Origin: Sphaeramia orbicularis
Lineage: Eukaryota; Chordata; Actinopteri; Kurtiformes; Apogonidae
Direction of reading: 5' to 3'
Length of the DNA: 64,000 nt
NCBI RefSeq assembly: GCF_902148855.1
Contig: NC_043972.1
Span: 35,409,496-35,473,495, forward strand
Within the stretch, counting starts at the first letter, position 1; every line of letters begins with the position of its first letter. The notes below the pieces were generated by a model. That model did not search any database and was not told where the DNA came from. It was given only the letters and a program-made list of their open reading frames with translations. This document shows positions 1-13,331 of this stretch, piece after piece. The translations under genes and the position numbers were made by a program.

Positions 1-101
1 AAATGATAAAACCCTGGAGCATCAGTTCTGCTCATTACCGAGTGTAAAGCAAAAAAAAAAAATCTCTCTCTGTTTACTTTTGTCTTCCCTCTCTCTGTCA
101 G

Positions 102-1224
102 CATGAGTCTCTGACCATGTCCTTAAGAGAGGAGTTGCGGACTCTCAGGGTTCAGCTGGAAGAGCAAAGAGAGAGGGCACGCAAGGAAATGCAAGAGGTG
201 CAACGTCACGGAAGCGATGCTCAGACGGAACTGGATAGAAGCCAAACAAATCTAAGGCGACTGGAGGAGGAGGTGCATGTTTGTATTTTAATGTTTGTGT
301 GCATGTTTACTCTCAGATTTGGCTTGGTTGTTGTTTTTATTATGAAAATGATGTCTGATCTGAATGCTTCCAGTAGTTTAGAGATGGATGATTCATGGAT
401 GACTGATCACACTGTGTATAAGAGCACACATTTTTTTTATGATAATAATTCAGTCTGGCATTATTGTTTTTCTCATTATGCCTCTAAATAGGTATCACGG
501 CAGAAGAAGGAGCTTCTGCTGGTATGTGAGGAAAGAGACAACCACCAGCTGGATAAAGAGCTTCTGACAAACAGACTGCGCCATCTGGAGGGAGAGCTAG
601 AATCCAGCAAAAACAGCCAGAATGAGAAAACCAGGGAGATTCGCATCCTGGAGGTAAGATATCTGTTCATATCCTGGTTTAGGAGAACAAACCTTCACTG
701 TGGGGCTCTTAGCTGTCTATTTTAGCTCTTCTTTTGTAGAGAAATAGACTGGTAACATTTTACCCAGTGTGTGATATGAGGGTCCCTTCATATATTTCTG
801 CACATTTACTTCTATCGAATCAGATGAGGGTAATAGATGAACATTTAGATATGAGTAATGAACACTTGATACACCATTATTTATCAGAGATTGTCATATT
901 AAGAATTCTGGCTATATTTATTTTATATTAATATTTTTAGGATCTTGCATATGCCATTATGTGTAATCTTTAGAATAGAATCTAATTTTTATTGTCACTG
1001 TTACAGGAACAATGAAAATCAGTTTAGCAGCTCTGTTTCTGTTTAACAGCAGATTCTTAATGTAGAAAAAGAAAGACTGTATATAAAACTATCACATAAA
1101 AATTACACTGAAAATATATACTGAAAAATACTCACAATATACAAAATTACAAAGAAATCCTAAAATATACAAAAGGCCAACTCTATACCACAGATAGATG
1201 AAATTTATATACAACATATAAAGG

Positions 1225-1260
<36 letters not shown>

Positions 1261-3362
1261 TAGTTAGTTAGTTAAAGTAAAGTTAAAAACAAGGTGCATG
1301 AGTAATGAGTATTGCACTGATGGATGGTGAGTAGAGGCTGTAGTTGATTCTGTTTTGTTTTAGTCCTGAGTGGACATAGTCTTCTTGGAGCTATGGCCGT
1401 AATAAAATGGATATTTAACCTCTTTATCAGGATAAGCTGAAGCGTCTAGAGCTGGAGTTAGAGGAGGAGAAAAGCAGTGCGGAGATGCTGACAGACAGAA
1501 TGAGCAGGAGCAGAGACCAGATCGATCAGCTTCGCTCTGAGCTCATGCAGGAGCGATCGTCCAAACAGGACCTGGAGCTGGACAAGAACGCCATGGAGAG
1601 ACATGTACACACCATCTACGTCTACTCTTATATCTGACAAGTTCCACTGTCCGATTGTTTGCACTTTCAATATAATACATAAAGGTGGAACTAAGAATAC
1701 CTGTTTTGACTTTCCTCCTAAGTGTAGTTTGACGTTTGTTGACCTCTTATCTGCAGCTGAAGGAGCTGAGGAGTCGTGTGGCCGACATGGAGGGCCAGTC
1801 TCGCTCCTCAGTAGGAGTGTCCCAGCTGGAGAAAAAGATACAGGAGCTGGAAGAACGCCTTCGGAGCGAAGAGAGGTAAATCTCCATTCTGAATAGGATT
1901 TGTTAACGGGGGTAAAAGGAACACCGACCTTTGGAAGCGTTCAGTGAGCTGGGAGATGCCCAGGACATAATGGAAATGGTTATTGAAAGGAAGAGTATTA
2001 GCAGGATTGGATGATTAGATTCTAACATTTGACCTTACAGTTAGCATTGGATTAGCATTCATTTGTCAGTTATAAAAAATGGATGACAACTCTCAATGTA
2101 TCACATCTTTTATTTTTTGTAAAACCACTTATGACTGTATTTTAATCAGTTAAGTGAAGTTAAGTAAATCTAAACTCCCTTTTATTTAGAAAGTGCTTTT
2201 AAAAATCACACACCTCAAATGACTGTGTATGATTAGCATAATATAGTTTATAATATACTTCTTCTACATGTAAAGAGAGAAGAACTCTGTGCTGGCATCT
2301 CAACGTCGTCTGGAGAGAAAACTAAAAGAATTCAACATGACGCTGGATGAGGAGAGACAACATCACTCTGAACAGAGAGACCAGGTATATACACTTTTTA
2401 TACACTTTATATCTGTATTTTTGAAGTGCATTTTGCAACCAGTTTCTCTTTCTCCTGGATCCCAGCTTGCTCTCAAAGTAAAGGCTCTGAAGAGGCAGGT
2501 CGACGAAAGCGAGACAGAGCTGGAAAGGATGGACGGACTGAGGAGAAAAGCTCAGAGGGACATGGAGGAACAGATTGAACTCAAAGAGGCCTTGCAGACC
2601 AGAGTTGCAGCTCTAGAAACTGAGCTCAAGTGAGCATTTCCATTTCTTTATCTCCTTTTCAATTTTCACCTAATGTGTTACTACGCGAACCTCTAGTAAT
2701 AATTATGCAAGACACTTCCTGACATCCTGATTATCACAGCAGTGTGTGGATGAATGAGTAATACAGAGCCTCCTTCTCCCCCTCCTTATGTCACTGAATG
2801 AATAAACTGCATGTAAATGAAGCTAATGCTGATGTACCCAGATTTGTGCGACTGTTGCACACAATTACAGACACCTGCTAGAGATTCACACAGCGTCCCT
2901 AAGGTGCAGTGTTTCAGAATGTCATGTGTAAAACATTTTAGTGATCACCCATGTGTGAAAAGGTATTTCATTAAACTAAAAAGGCACATTACTCATGGAC
3001 CACAGGGGAAATTAAATACTAGGCATTCCTGCACTAGAAGCAGCAAAATGCATGTTGTTCCTGTATGTTACCTGCAGAGGGAGCACCATAGCTGACACCT
3101 TTTAGGTTGACCATTGCTGAAGCCTGTAAAAAGAAAAAAAAAAAAACATACTTAAAATCCTTGACTTCATTGAAATTAGTGACTACCTGAGTGATGTTGT
3201 AAAATAATGATTGGCATGTGTTACAGGAGAAAGACCCAGGTGGCAATGCGGCCAGCTTTGGATTCATCAGCCCTCAGCTCAGATGATGACGACAGCCTGT
3301 ACGATCCCACCACCATCACTTCCATCCTCACCGAGAGCAACCTTCAGACCAGCTCCTGTTAA
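102..3362 (+). CDS. cgn: Cingulin, C-terminal third (7 exons, 5' end outside window)
   Basis: Cingulin is a cytoplasmic-face tight-junction protein that dimerises through a long myosin-like rod and links ZO-1, actin and RhoA regulators. The visible exons are 102-272, 492-653, 1431-1604, 1757-1875, 2276-2384, 2466-2629 and 3227-3362. All have AG acceptors and GT donors with consistent phases, giving 344 codons of unbroken frame. The protein is almost entirely heptad coiled coil rich in E, K, R, Q and L, then a short acidic tail. The identifying features are the stretch around [12 protein letters not shown], the motif [11 protein letters not shown] and the extreme C-terminus [12 protein letters not shown], which match remembered vertebrate cingulin. 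The paralogue CGNL1 ends differently. The human protein is about 1200 residues, so the head domain and most of the rod lie upstream. The stop is at 3360-3362. Confidence 0.93.
1225..1261. repeat. (AT)n(GT)n microsatellite in a cgn intron
   Basis: A short AT run passes into about 14 GT units and then a TTAG repeat. It is intronic. Confidence 0.9.
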
Positions 3363-4815
3363 AACCGTACTTCACCCTCGGTGTAGGGGTGGGAAAATGT
3401 AGCAATGCAAAGGACAGAAGTGTCAGATAGGTTCATGGTAACTTTAGATTAAAGGCATAATGCTATGCACTATAGAAAATAAGGAATGCGTACAAAGGGC
3501 TGTCACATAAATGAGTGTAGAGGTTAGAGGGGGATGATTTTCCACACTAGACTGAATAGAAGGAAACACAACACCCTCTGGATTTCAGGGCAATTTCCTT
3601 CAGTCTGCAATGTCCACAGATGTACACCGTACATTTGGAAGCATTCCATTTCATGCACAGAATGCATGCTACTAAACAAAGGCACTACAGTATGAACACA
3701 CTCACTGCTGTACAAACTTTGATATTAGCTTGTAAGTATAAACAGCATGAAGTGAAAACATCAATAAAAATACCTCTTGCACTTTTGGTACAAATAAATG
3801 TCAAAATATTTCAGGGTTGAGTCTGGGTCTGGTACTCAGATTCCAGAGTCTGACTTTGACTGAATAATAAAAAAAAAAAAAACTCCTATTATTTCTTTGT
3901 GTAGACAGTTTACCTGCTGGACTCCAGCCTTTCTGTAGTGCAGCTGTCAACTTGATTGAACTTAACAATAATCTGTATCCTAAAACACTAATAAAACACT
4001 TGGACCACATGCTGACGTTTAATTGAATTTATGATTTCAATTTAAATATAACAAATATATAACAATATAACTATACAATTCTCACACTGTCTATTACAGA
4101 GGTTATGTGCCTCTGTATTTTGATATATGGATTTGTTTTCTGAAATATGGTACATTATTTTTGTAAAAGAAAGTGTAAACAAAAAGATGAGACTGAAATC
4201 CTGTGAAATAGATTGTTTGGAGCATGGACACAAATTCTGTTTCAAACCTGATAATAATTATATAAATGTGATAGAAACAAGTTGGAGTAAAGGTTTAGAT
4301 TAGTTTCATGCTATATGTCTATAATATCTGAACGTTTCCTGTTAAAAGTTTGATTCTTTGGTTTATAACTGTCCTGAGCAGTGTCTGAAGATCACAATTC
4401 ACTTTATATCAGCCAAAACAGCTGTCTTTATTTGTAGAAGCTGCACAATTTCTATGCATTCAACCTTATAAACGTCATTAAATATATTCTGTCATTTCAT
4501 TACAATGCCTTAAATTGTTGAAAAAAATTGTAATAGACTTGTTATTCATATTGAAATGATTTTTGTAAAGTGTTTGTATTTAACATTTGTAGATTATTTG
4601 GGGTTTTGTATACAGTCTGAACAATCAGGTAGTTAGAGCTGTATTACATTATGTTTTAATATTTTTTGTCTTTTCAATGAAACTTCAAAATGGTACCATG
4701 AACTGTACAATATGTTACATGTGTTGTAACGGTGAAATTCATACTGTGACTGCTTCACAGAATTTTCTATTGCATTTCAATTTAGCAATAATAAAATGAT
4801 TAAGTGAACATTTTC
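3363..4815 (+). other. cgn: cgn 3' UTR with poly(A) signal
   Basis: About 1.4 kb of AT-rich sequence without an ORF follows the cgn stop codon. The best poly(A) signal is AATAAA at 4790-4795. An earlier AATAAA near 3761 could serve a short form. The end point is inferred. Confidence 0.6.
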
Positions 4816-5437
4816 TGTATTGTTGTCTTTGTTGCTATTACCTATTTTAAATAATTACCTTTGCTGTACAGTTATTAGTTTGAGCATTGTAGTATTTTTA
4901 AATTTGTCATTATCTTTATACATTTGCTTTTAAGAAGTCAGGTGTTCATATTTCCAGATAAAGCAAAGGTTGATGGAAGAGGATATACCCCCCTCACATG
5001 AGTCCATGGGGTTTTATTGGAGTTCAATGTAAGACAGTAAATATTGAAATAGATAAATACCAATAAAGTTTAGCTTGACACTAGTACAGAAGTACTTAGA
5101 TAGGACTATGCAAGTTATTTGTACCTGTCTGAAACCAAAAAAAACACAGCCCTAAACATGCTAATACAGGGCAGATGTGTGTGCTTAGGATAACAGAGAT
5201 GGCTCATGTTATTGTTTTGGTCACAGGGCAGGGCTTCTCTGGAAGTAGGTTTAATGTTTATTTTTACTGTGAATGGAGGTGTGTTTTCAAATGCAGCACC
5301 ACCCACAAGAGCCAGTTAAGCACATAATGATTATAACTTTTTTGTAGAAATAGATAACTGTACGTCCAGTTCAAAGCCTGGATTCACACTGATAACAGCT
5401 TTGTCTTTACGTGTGTTATTTTCTGTGATGTTGTTAA
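4816..5437. other. Intergenic, no gene seen
   Basis: AT-rich DNA downstream of cgn. I see no coding potential or recognisable repeat in it. Confidence 0.5.
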
Positions 5438-5760
5438 CCCTTATAGACCAACAGCTATTTTTATGGTGACTTCCAAATGAATACTTCTCTACATTTAACC
5501 TTTCCTAAGTGATTTACCACCATTTATTATTATATCATCCTCCGCATTTTGCTTTTTCTAACAAAAAATCTGGTATTTTCCAATAACTAATTTACTAATC
5601 CTTTAGATTTTCCTAACAACTCAGCGTAAATTCAATTATTTTATCAGAGCAAAGAAAACTGACGAATAACAGACTTTTTCTGCAATATACATCATTAAGT
5701 AGAAATAAAAATATGTCTACAACCACCGTCATGTGTCAAACTACATTGGTTTTATTGGTG
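5438..5760 (+). repeat. TTAA-flanked MITE family, copy A (3'-truncated)
   Basis: It starts with TTAA-CCCTTATAGACC at 5434 and follows the order of the other family members at 8060, 11935, 18318, 20262 and 52997. It fades out near 5760 and is one of the more diverged copies. CCC termini beside TTAA suggest a piggyBac-type non-autonomous DNA element (inference). Confidence 0.6.
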
Positions 5761-5879
5761 ATCATGTCCTAGATGAACTAAATCCTTCAAAAACCTGCAG
5801 TTACATAAATCTGCAGTGGAAAAGATCTATAGTTTGCTGTTTTATTTCATTGATGTGGACATTTGACATATGAAGCACA

Positions 5880-5940
5880 TACACAGATACAGATAAACTT
5901 TATTAATCCCCAGGGGGAACTTCACTAAATATTCAGCTCC
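5880..5940 (-). mobile_element. Fragment of an L2/SINE-type 3' tail
   Basis: The phrase ACTTTATTAATCCCCAGGGGG is the reverse complement of a 3' tail seen in many fish L2-clade LINEs and their SINEs. Only the tail is recognisable. Confidence 0.5.
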
Positions 5941-6741
5941 AGTTACAGGTGTTCACGCACTCACTCAGTATCACATCTCATACACTGTATAGACGTTCCA
6001 TTTTTTCCGGCATTTTCTTTGATTCTCAGAATGTAAGTCAACTTCTCCATAACAAGAAGTTTCAGTCACTGATCCTGCTTTGGAGTTTTTACACTTAAAC
6101 AATTTCTAGTGACAGTTTCTACTACCATAATTTCCAATTCAAGAACATTTACTGTGTGTATGTGTATGTGGTCAAATGTTTACTTTTTATTTCTGTAGTT
6201 ATGACAAAATGAGTTGTCTCATACATTTGATATAATTTTGCAAAATTCTGTTTCCCATTTTGCTGGTGGGGTGTTGATTCCCTCTTGTGTTGTCATCATA
6301 TTTAAAGTGACCTTCCTTTTACACTTAACATGTCTTTAATCCTTTTGTTCTTACAATATTAAATTTTTTGCCATTCACTTTCTGATGTTTTATACCAGGT
6401 TTCATTCAGCACATGCCAGATGTTTCTTACGGTTTTTACTGATTCTTGTCATGGGGTCAGGGGTCACACTAAATACTGACTTTAAAATTTTGGAACCCAT
6501 TTAGTTCTCTTTTTTTATCTGTCTTTTAAGACTGTGCACATATTTTCTGTATTTTCTTGTTGTATCTGAAGAAAAGAGACTGAGAAATAAATATGCATGT
6601 TCATTTCAACACTGCTAAAACAACAAATCTAAAGGCTGCCTAAAACTTTTGCACCGTACTGAAGGTCAAATCTTTTTCTCAGTCGCAAAATTAGCAGTGA
6701 TCAAACTAATCTTAGCTGCACATGTGAAGCATCTTGGCTGA

Positions 6742-6838
6742 AGAGTCTGGTTTTGACCAGCTCTGTATGTTAAGTGTCATGAGATAACATTTGTTATGAT
6801 TTGGTGCTATATAAATAAAATTTAATTGATTGATTGAT
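6742..6838 (+). mobile_element. L2-like LINE/SINE 3' tail
   Basis: The tail has GACCAGCTCTGTATGT, then GTCATGAGATAACATTTGTT, then TTTGGTGCTATATAAATAAA, ending in a short ATTGATTG tandem. This is the common 3' end of fish L2-type elements. A second copy with the same order lies at 50265-50352. Confidence 0.65.
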
Positions 6839-8059
6839 CTTCCATCAGCATCAATATGACATGTTACATATGCAGTTACATTTCCATCAGCTGTTCCAGG
6901 AGTGTGTATGAGTTGACATGTCACCCACAGCTGAGTGTCTATTGTTATTGTTTTACTCTTATCTCTTGCCACAGAGCTGTTTTGTTCATTGTAACTGGGA
7001 TAAGCATCTTGCTGAGCAGACATTACCTCCACTGATGGACTGATACGGGAACATTTTCCAGCTCATTCCAACTTTCTCTGCATTATTCCTGGATGAATCC
7101 TAATTTAGGGCTTAGATTTTAGGCCTGTTAAACCTTTAGCTGTTACTGAGACACGGAGAATCAACTGATGACAAAGTATTTTTCTGAACAGCTATGTAAA
7201 AGAGAAACTCCAGAACGATCAGAAAACACACATGAAACTGCAGAACAGTTGTCACTCAGATCCTGGTTGCAACTGTAATATAAGCGTCCACCAAGCAACA
7301 GATCAATGTGTGGTAAAATAACATCAACCTGTTTCACACGAGCATAAAATAATCTTCTCACATAGATGGCATGTTCAGGAATGTGTGCCTCAAATACACT
7401 TAAGGCTATTTTTCACCTTATGAATGAGGAAAATGCCACTCAAAACCTCATCTTCACCACACCCTTAAAGTAAGACAAATGATAATGTGTGTTTGGACAA
7501 ACTTAAATTGTCTAAGTAGGATTTTAAGGTGATGTGTTAGGCGGGTACCAGCTGTACTGTGGACGTGTCTCTTTTTGTTAGTGTTGTTGGTAATGATGGA
7601 TTGTTTGCTACAAAAACCACTGGGTGAAGCATGTCAGGAATGTGCAGGATCAGGAACAACCATGTGAAAACAGCTTCCAAGGAAACTTCTGCAGAAGTAC
7701 ACGATATTTTTAGAACAGAAATATGCGTCTACCTCAGAAAATAAGTCGGTTTGTAACACCTGCAGCTCCTCTGTTCATCTCCTGATGGTTATGGGAATCA
7801 ACCGTCCCTTTACGCCTCATACGTGTGTTGAAAAGAGATGAAAGTCAACACCCTGGAGGTTCACTTCACCAGATCCTCAGGTTATTTATGTGTTTACATC
7901 CTATTTAACAAGTTGCCACTTTAACAAAGCTGTGGTTTGCTGTTTTGAGACCCCACAATGACGTCTGTGTGTTAGAAATGCATGAGAATCTTGTTGATTT
8001 TGACAAACTGACTGCTCCTCCTGTGGTGCTTTTGTGTGCTCAACCACAAAGGACTTTGA
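6839..8059. other. Intergenic, nothing recognised
   Basis: About 1.2 kb with only short chance ORFs on both strands. I see no domain, RNA gene or repeat family here. Confidence 0.5.
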
Positions 8060-8585
8060 CCCATAATGACCCAGTGCTACTTTCACGGCAGTTCCCAAAT
8101 GAATTTTTCTCCCTGCTTAACCTTTCTTAAGTGATTTGTCATCATTCATTACACTATTATCCTCTGTATTTTGCATTTTTCAGTGAAAATCAGGTATTTT
8201 CCCTAATATTTAATTCACTGATCATGTAGATGTTCATAAAAGCTCAGATTAAAGTTGAGAGTTATTATTTTAAAAATCAGAGAAAACTGAGGAAAAAGTG
8301 ACTTTTTCAGTAAAATCTATCATTAACTGAACATAAACCAAGTGTTTCCATCCATTATCATTGATCCAACTCCATGGGTTTTACTGATGAATCAATGTTG
8401 TAGTAGATGATGTTGTTTCCATGTTCACTATGGAGCCTTTGAATGTCCAAATGGGTCATATCTGATGACTATGAAAAGATGATAAACTGTATTTTACACT
8501 AATTATTTACATGGATTGATAGGATTAGTGGATCAATAGCTAGTAAACATTATAGATGAGTAGATGCTTTTGGTTGCAGTATGGG
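8060..8585 (+). repeat. TTAA-flanked MITE family, copy B (near full length)
   Basis: It begins TTGA-CCCATAATGACCC and ends TATGGG-TTAA at 8586-8589, about 526 bp. The interior holds landmarks shared by all copies: GAAAATCAGGTATTTTCC, CTCCATGGGTTTTACTG and TCCAAATGGGTCATATCTGA. Copy C follows directly in the same direction. Confidence 0.75.
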
Positions 8586-8589
8586 TTAA

Positions 8590-9017
8590 GTGATTATTAG
8601 AATATTATCTTCTGTATTTAGCATTTTTCACTGTGTGTCATGTTTTTTCCTATATTTAATTTCCTATATTTAATTTAGATGTTCGTGAAAACTCAGAATT
8701 AATTCAAAGGTTATATTAAAATGGAGAAAACTGAAGAAAAAGCAAAGATATCAATAAATGAATGTAAAAACAAGCATCTACAACCACTGTCATTTGTCAA
8801 AGTATATGGGTTTTACTAGTGAATCAGTGTTGTAGAAGATGACGGTGTTTCCACGTTCAGTACGGAGCCTCTGAACGTCCAAATGGATCATATCTGATGA
8901 CCATGAAGAGAACTGCATTCTACACCAGTTATTTACATGTATAAATAGGATTAGTGGATCAACAGGTATTACACAGTTATGCCTTTGGTCACTGCAGGAG
9001 GTTTGGGTCTTTATGGG
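8590..9017 (+). repeat. TTAA-flanked MITE family, copy C (head-to-tail with B)
   Basis: It lacks roughly the first 80 bp of the element and starts at GTGATTATTAG, matching the internal AGTGATTTGTC of copy B. It ends GTTTGGGTCTTTATGGG beside TTAA at 9018-9021. B and C form a tandem sharing one TTAA junction. Confidence 0.75.
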
Positions 9018-9780
9018 TTAAAATCTCCTCCTCCTCCTGATTAATAGGAATTTAGTTGGGAAAAATATTACATGGAGCAAATTTGTGTGGTGGCCGCAAA
9101 CCACGATACTACACGTTCCATGCAGTGTAACCAAACCTGTACTGTGTCATGTGTACAGCAGTACCTGTTTTGCTGGAACATAAATTATGAGCAAACATAG
9201 TTTCCGAGGGAGGGATTGAGTTTCCATATCATTCCATTTTTTCCAAACAACTTAACACCTGAGGGCTGATTTGCCAAACGCTGGGTGTGTTGTGTTTTGA
9301 AATCATGGTGTATTTGCTATGATATATGGTCACAGTTGTTTAGACAGAATACAGGACAGCCCTAAAGCAGGTTTCAGTGTAGAACCTGAAAACAACACGG
9401 ACAGTGGAAAGACAAGCAAGATATTAATTAATTATTTAATAAGAAGAGAAGCATGAGGAGTGGACGGGTGACGCTTTGGTGCTATAACTATCTGTGGACA
9501 GGAGTACTGAAGTAATGACACCATTGAGATAAGGTCAGAATTTAATTTTATTCATTGAGGTTAAGTCATTCTTGAATCAGATGAGTTATTGAAGAAGACA
9601 AATATTCAAATAAAGAGTCGCTCATAAACTAAACAATTGAAATCCCAATTAAAACAGCAGATCCCCCATTTCCCCTGAATATAACCAAGGAGACCTCGAC
9701 ATAGCTGAGGTTTATACTATTACCTAAAACACAACAGGCTGTGAACTATGGAAAAATACCAACAAGCCTTTCTGCATCTA
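9018..9780. other. Intergenic, nothing recognised
   Basis: No coding region or known repeat seen between copy C and the TIR element at 9781. Confidence 0.45.
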
Positions 9781-10441
9781 CCCAGATAGCAAAATCATTA
9801 GGGCTTAAATCTGGCCCAAAACTGGCATTCCATTTTGGCAAAATCCTGGGCAGATGTATGGGCCCTAAATGGCCCAAAATAGGCAAGCCAAAATCAAACC
9901 AGGAGGAAGCCAAAATTCACCCAAAAGTAACTGCGGACTTCCAAAACATAGCCATAATTGTCCCAGAAAAGCCCCAAATCCCCTTAATCCAGCCAAAAAG
10001 TAGCCAAAACTGACCCAAAGAGAGGCCAAACGGAGGCCAAAATTCACCCAAAATTTGTGTTGATCATGCTTTTAAAATGAAGTGAGGTTTTCTTCTGAAT
10101 AGAAATTCCCGCTCTTTGCTCAGTGTTTGGCTTTACAGAAATATGCCAAAACACAACCAAAAAACATCCATATATGGAATAAGATGTTGCCGCTCTTTAG
10201 TCAATCTTCTGGCTTACCATAAACATGCCATACCATCCCTGTACTTGATCCCTCTCTTTGCCCAGTCTTTTGGTTCACCACACATATGCCAGAACTCAGC
10301 CATATACTGCTGGTGCCTCCATATCTATTATGGATAACCTTAATCATACCACAGTTAAGCCTAAAGGTTTTCATAATACCAAAAGAAAGCCAAAAATGCC
10401 AAATGTATGACATAATACTGCCAAAATGTTTGCTATCTGGG
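9781..10441. mobile_element. Non-autonomous DNA element with CCCAGATAGCA inverted ends
   Basis: CCCAGATAGCA at 9781-9791 is inverted exactly as TGCTATCTGGG at 10431-10441. TA lies outside each end as a possible 2-bp target duplication. The 661-bp interior is built of degenerate short units based on GGCCCAAAA and GCCAAAA and encodes nothing convincing. The superfamily is unsure. Confidence 0.7.
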
Positions 10442-11934
10442 TAGTTAATGACAAAGTCTCATTTTAAGGCTTGGTCATAGATTGTTACAACCCAAAAGTT
10501 CCCATCAACATAAGAAGGCATGACAACAATTTTCTCAGCAGCTTCAGCCCTGATGATTCTGAATGAGCAGAGGATTTATCTTTACTTCTGAGTATAAATG
10601 ATGTCATTATTCAGTTTTTAGTTTGACTGTCATCACTTAATCACCACACAGTGACTCCCTAACGCACTTTTAACCCCTGAACCATTATTCCCAGATAAAC
10701 AAAACATGAACTTTATCTGCCTTTTCCTGTTTATTGGTCAGTTTTATTGCATTTGCTGTAATGTTCACATCATATGACTGGATCATTAAGGTCACACCAA
10801 AAATATGACTGAATGTCAGGATGAATAACAGTTTTCTGACTCACTTCAGTTTCTTCAGTATGTGACAGACCTCCCATAACTGTCTGATCTGTGGATCAGT
10901 CTGTCTGACTGTGGTCAGCTGTGTGATGTAAACATAATATTATGGCTTAGTAGCTGCCTGCATGGTACATGATGACATGCTGTAGTAAGGATTAGGTGTG
11001 TTTATTGTGCGTGTGGCAGAACTTCATTCCTGATGATTGACCAACCATTTCAAAATAACACCCACTGATAGAAACATTAACTACATTCTTATAAAGTTGA
11101 TAATTTAAAAGTCACTGTAAAACATTTACTGCTTGGTACTAGTTTCATTTTATTTTTATCCGTTCGTGACTGATGAGATCCATTTGTTTCTGTGTGGGTC
11201 TGTGTGTTATTTTTGCTGTCGTTTCATATTCATTTAACTTCTTCCCTTGTTTGTCAGAGTGAGTTGCTGTTTGCTCCTCTACAGCCATTAATGCCATTAA
11301 AGTCTTTATCCAATTTGTGCTCTGCGCTGCGTGGATCATCTGCTGCAAGACTCAGCCAAATGCCAGCACTGCAGAGTTTAGCCCCTCACTTATGTGATCT
11401 TATGTTGTTTCTTTTATCTGTCCTCAGTCGACATGGTCATGTTGTGTCATGATGTGTACTGGGTTCAAATGTATTAAAAGAATAAAAACAGGCAAAAAAA
11501 AAATCCTTAGCTGCAAATGTGTCAAACATACAAGGCTTTAAGTTTCTGTGCAGATTCACATTCAGATTCAGTTCTGTCACATACATAGACTTTTTAGGTC
11601 AAACCTTGTCCTTTTTGTGTAAAACAGTCATAAGTAAGTTAGTTCTGTACCAATGAAACAACTGCAACTGCTGACAAAGGAGGACAAAGGAGGGACACAT
11701 GGTAAATAATTTGCATGAACAAACAAGTGGATGCACACATTTACTTATATTCATATTTTTGGAAATTATTTAATATTTTACTTGTACCTATTGAACTGTT
11801 TTGTATTTGTCATATTTGGGTCTTTTTTTTTATTACTTGTTTTATGTTCAGCATTTGATGTTGTATTTGACACATAAATGAAGTTTGATTGAGTAAAAAT
11901 ACAATAGTTGTGATTTCTTCAATAATAGCTTTAA
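10442..11934. other. Intergenic, nothing recognised
   Basis: AT-rich sequence with short chance ORFs. I found no gene, RNA or repeat I could name. Confidence 0.5.
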
Positions 11935-12475
11935 CCCATAAAGACTCAAACTTCCACCGCTGACCAAAAGCATCTACTGATCTAAAATACTTAATAACTG
12001 TTAATCCAATAATCAATCAATATATCAATATATATGATCAATATATGTAAATGATTCAGATAAAATGCAGTATCTCATCAGATATGACCCATTTGGACGT
12101 TCAGAGGTCCCACGGTGAATGTGGAAACACAGTCATCTTCGACAACATTGATTCACCAGTAAAACCCATGGAGTTGAATCAATGACAGTGGATGGAGACA
12201 CTTGTTTTTATGTTCAGTTAATGATATATTTTGATAAAAAAAAGTCACTTTTTCCTATTTTTTGTCTGATTCTGTTCTAATAACCTTTCAGTTTATTCTG
12301 AACTTTTATGTACACCTACATGATCAGTAAATTAAATAAAATCAAACTGGAAAAATACCTGATTTTCACTGAAAAATGCAAAATGCAGAGGATAATTTGA
12401 TAATATATGGTGATATATTTCTTGGGAAAGTCAAGAAAAATGTGGAAGTTATGACACAAATAATTGTGGGTCTTT
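11935..12475 (-). repeat. TTAA-flanked MITE family, copy D
   Basis: On the plus strand it opens with TTAA (11931-11934) followed by CCCATAAAGACTC. It runs through the family landmarks in reverse orientation and ends near GTGGGTCTTTAAAG at about 12475. It is nearly full length. Confidence 0.75.
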
Positions 12476-13019
12476 AAAGTTTGATTTATATGTTATTATT
12501 ATTATTTTTTGTCATTTAAATTTTTATTGATTTTATCATATTTTCAGACATTTACAAAAAGGAAAACAAAACAAAACAAAAAACAGAAGAAAAAAGGAAA
12601 GGGAAAGACAAAAAGAAAAACAAAAAACAAAACTACCGACAACTTAAAAAGGCAGTTGCAATAAACAAACAAACAACAAACAAATATGTTATTCATGATA
12701 TAATGAGTATTCAGTAGTGGATTGATCAAAAATGACCGAAAAGTAAACAGCACTAGTCTGTTTTCACTTGCTTTGTAAGGTTATACTCCTTAAACGGGTT
12801 CATTCAGGAGTTAAACTTTTCCAATGAATTATTTATATGTAAAATGAGCACACACCTTCAGCAGGGTCTGGATTTGATCTCATTCATGTTCAACTTGTAC
12901 AAACATCTTATACTCCCACCAGTGTCACATCATGACCCTGGTGCTCCAGTTTGTGGGGGTTTGTTTTTTAGTTTTAGTTTAGTTTAGTTTCTGTCCCTAT
13001 AGTTGTGTAGCCGGTCCTC
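12476..13019. other. Intergenic, A-rich low-complexity stretch
   Basis: 12560-12690 is dominated by A-rich AAAC and AAAG runs. The ORF on the opposite strand there is only poly-F/L composition. Nothing else is seen before the tuft1 promoter. Confidence 0.5.
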
Positions 13020-13331
13020 TGACCCTCCCTGCGCACATTTATCCCAGTTCCCTAGTTCCCTATTTGGCCTTTTGGTGTTGTGTTGTGGGCGGGGTGCTGT
13101 GGCGCACTCCCACAGTGACGTGATGAGAAAAGTGAGCTGAGTTATTGCACGAGCTTCTAAGAAGAGGAGGAGGCAGAGGCGCGAGCCCCGCAGGCCGGTG
13201 TGTGGACTGACAACAGCAGCAGCTACCGTGGACCAGAACACACCAGACACAGGAGGACACCCACTATATTTACACTTTATTTATTTATTTATTTGTTTAC
13301 CGGGTTCTTTGTGTATTTATATCTTTCAAAC
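13020..13331 (+). promoter_or_regulatory. tuft1: Likely tuft1 promoter and 5' UTR
   Basis: GC content and CpG rise sharply here relative to the flanks. A GC-box GGGCGGGG lies at 13087-13094 and a CRE-like TGACGTGA near 13117. No TATA box is obvious. Its position just upstream of the tuft1 start codon supports a promoter and leader. The transcription start is not determined. Confidence 0.55.

Noticed and set aside
12544-12753. Minus-strand ORF of F, L, C and V resembling a membrane peptide
   Set aside because: It is the complement of an A-rich low-complexity tract.
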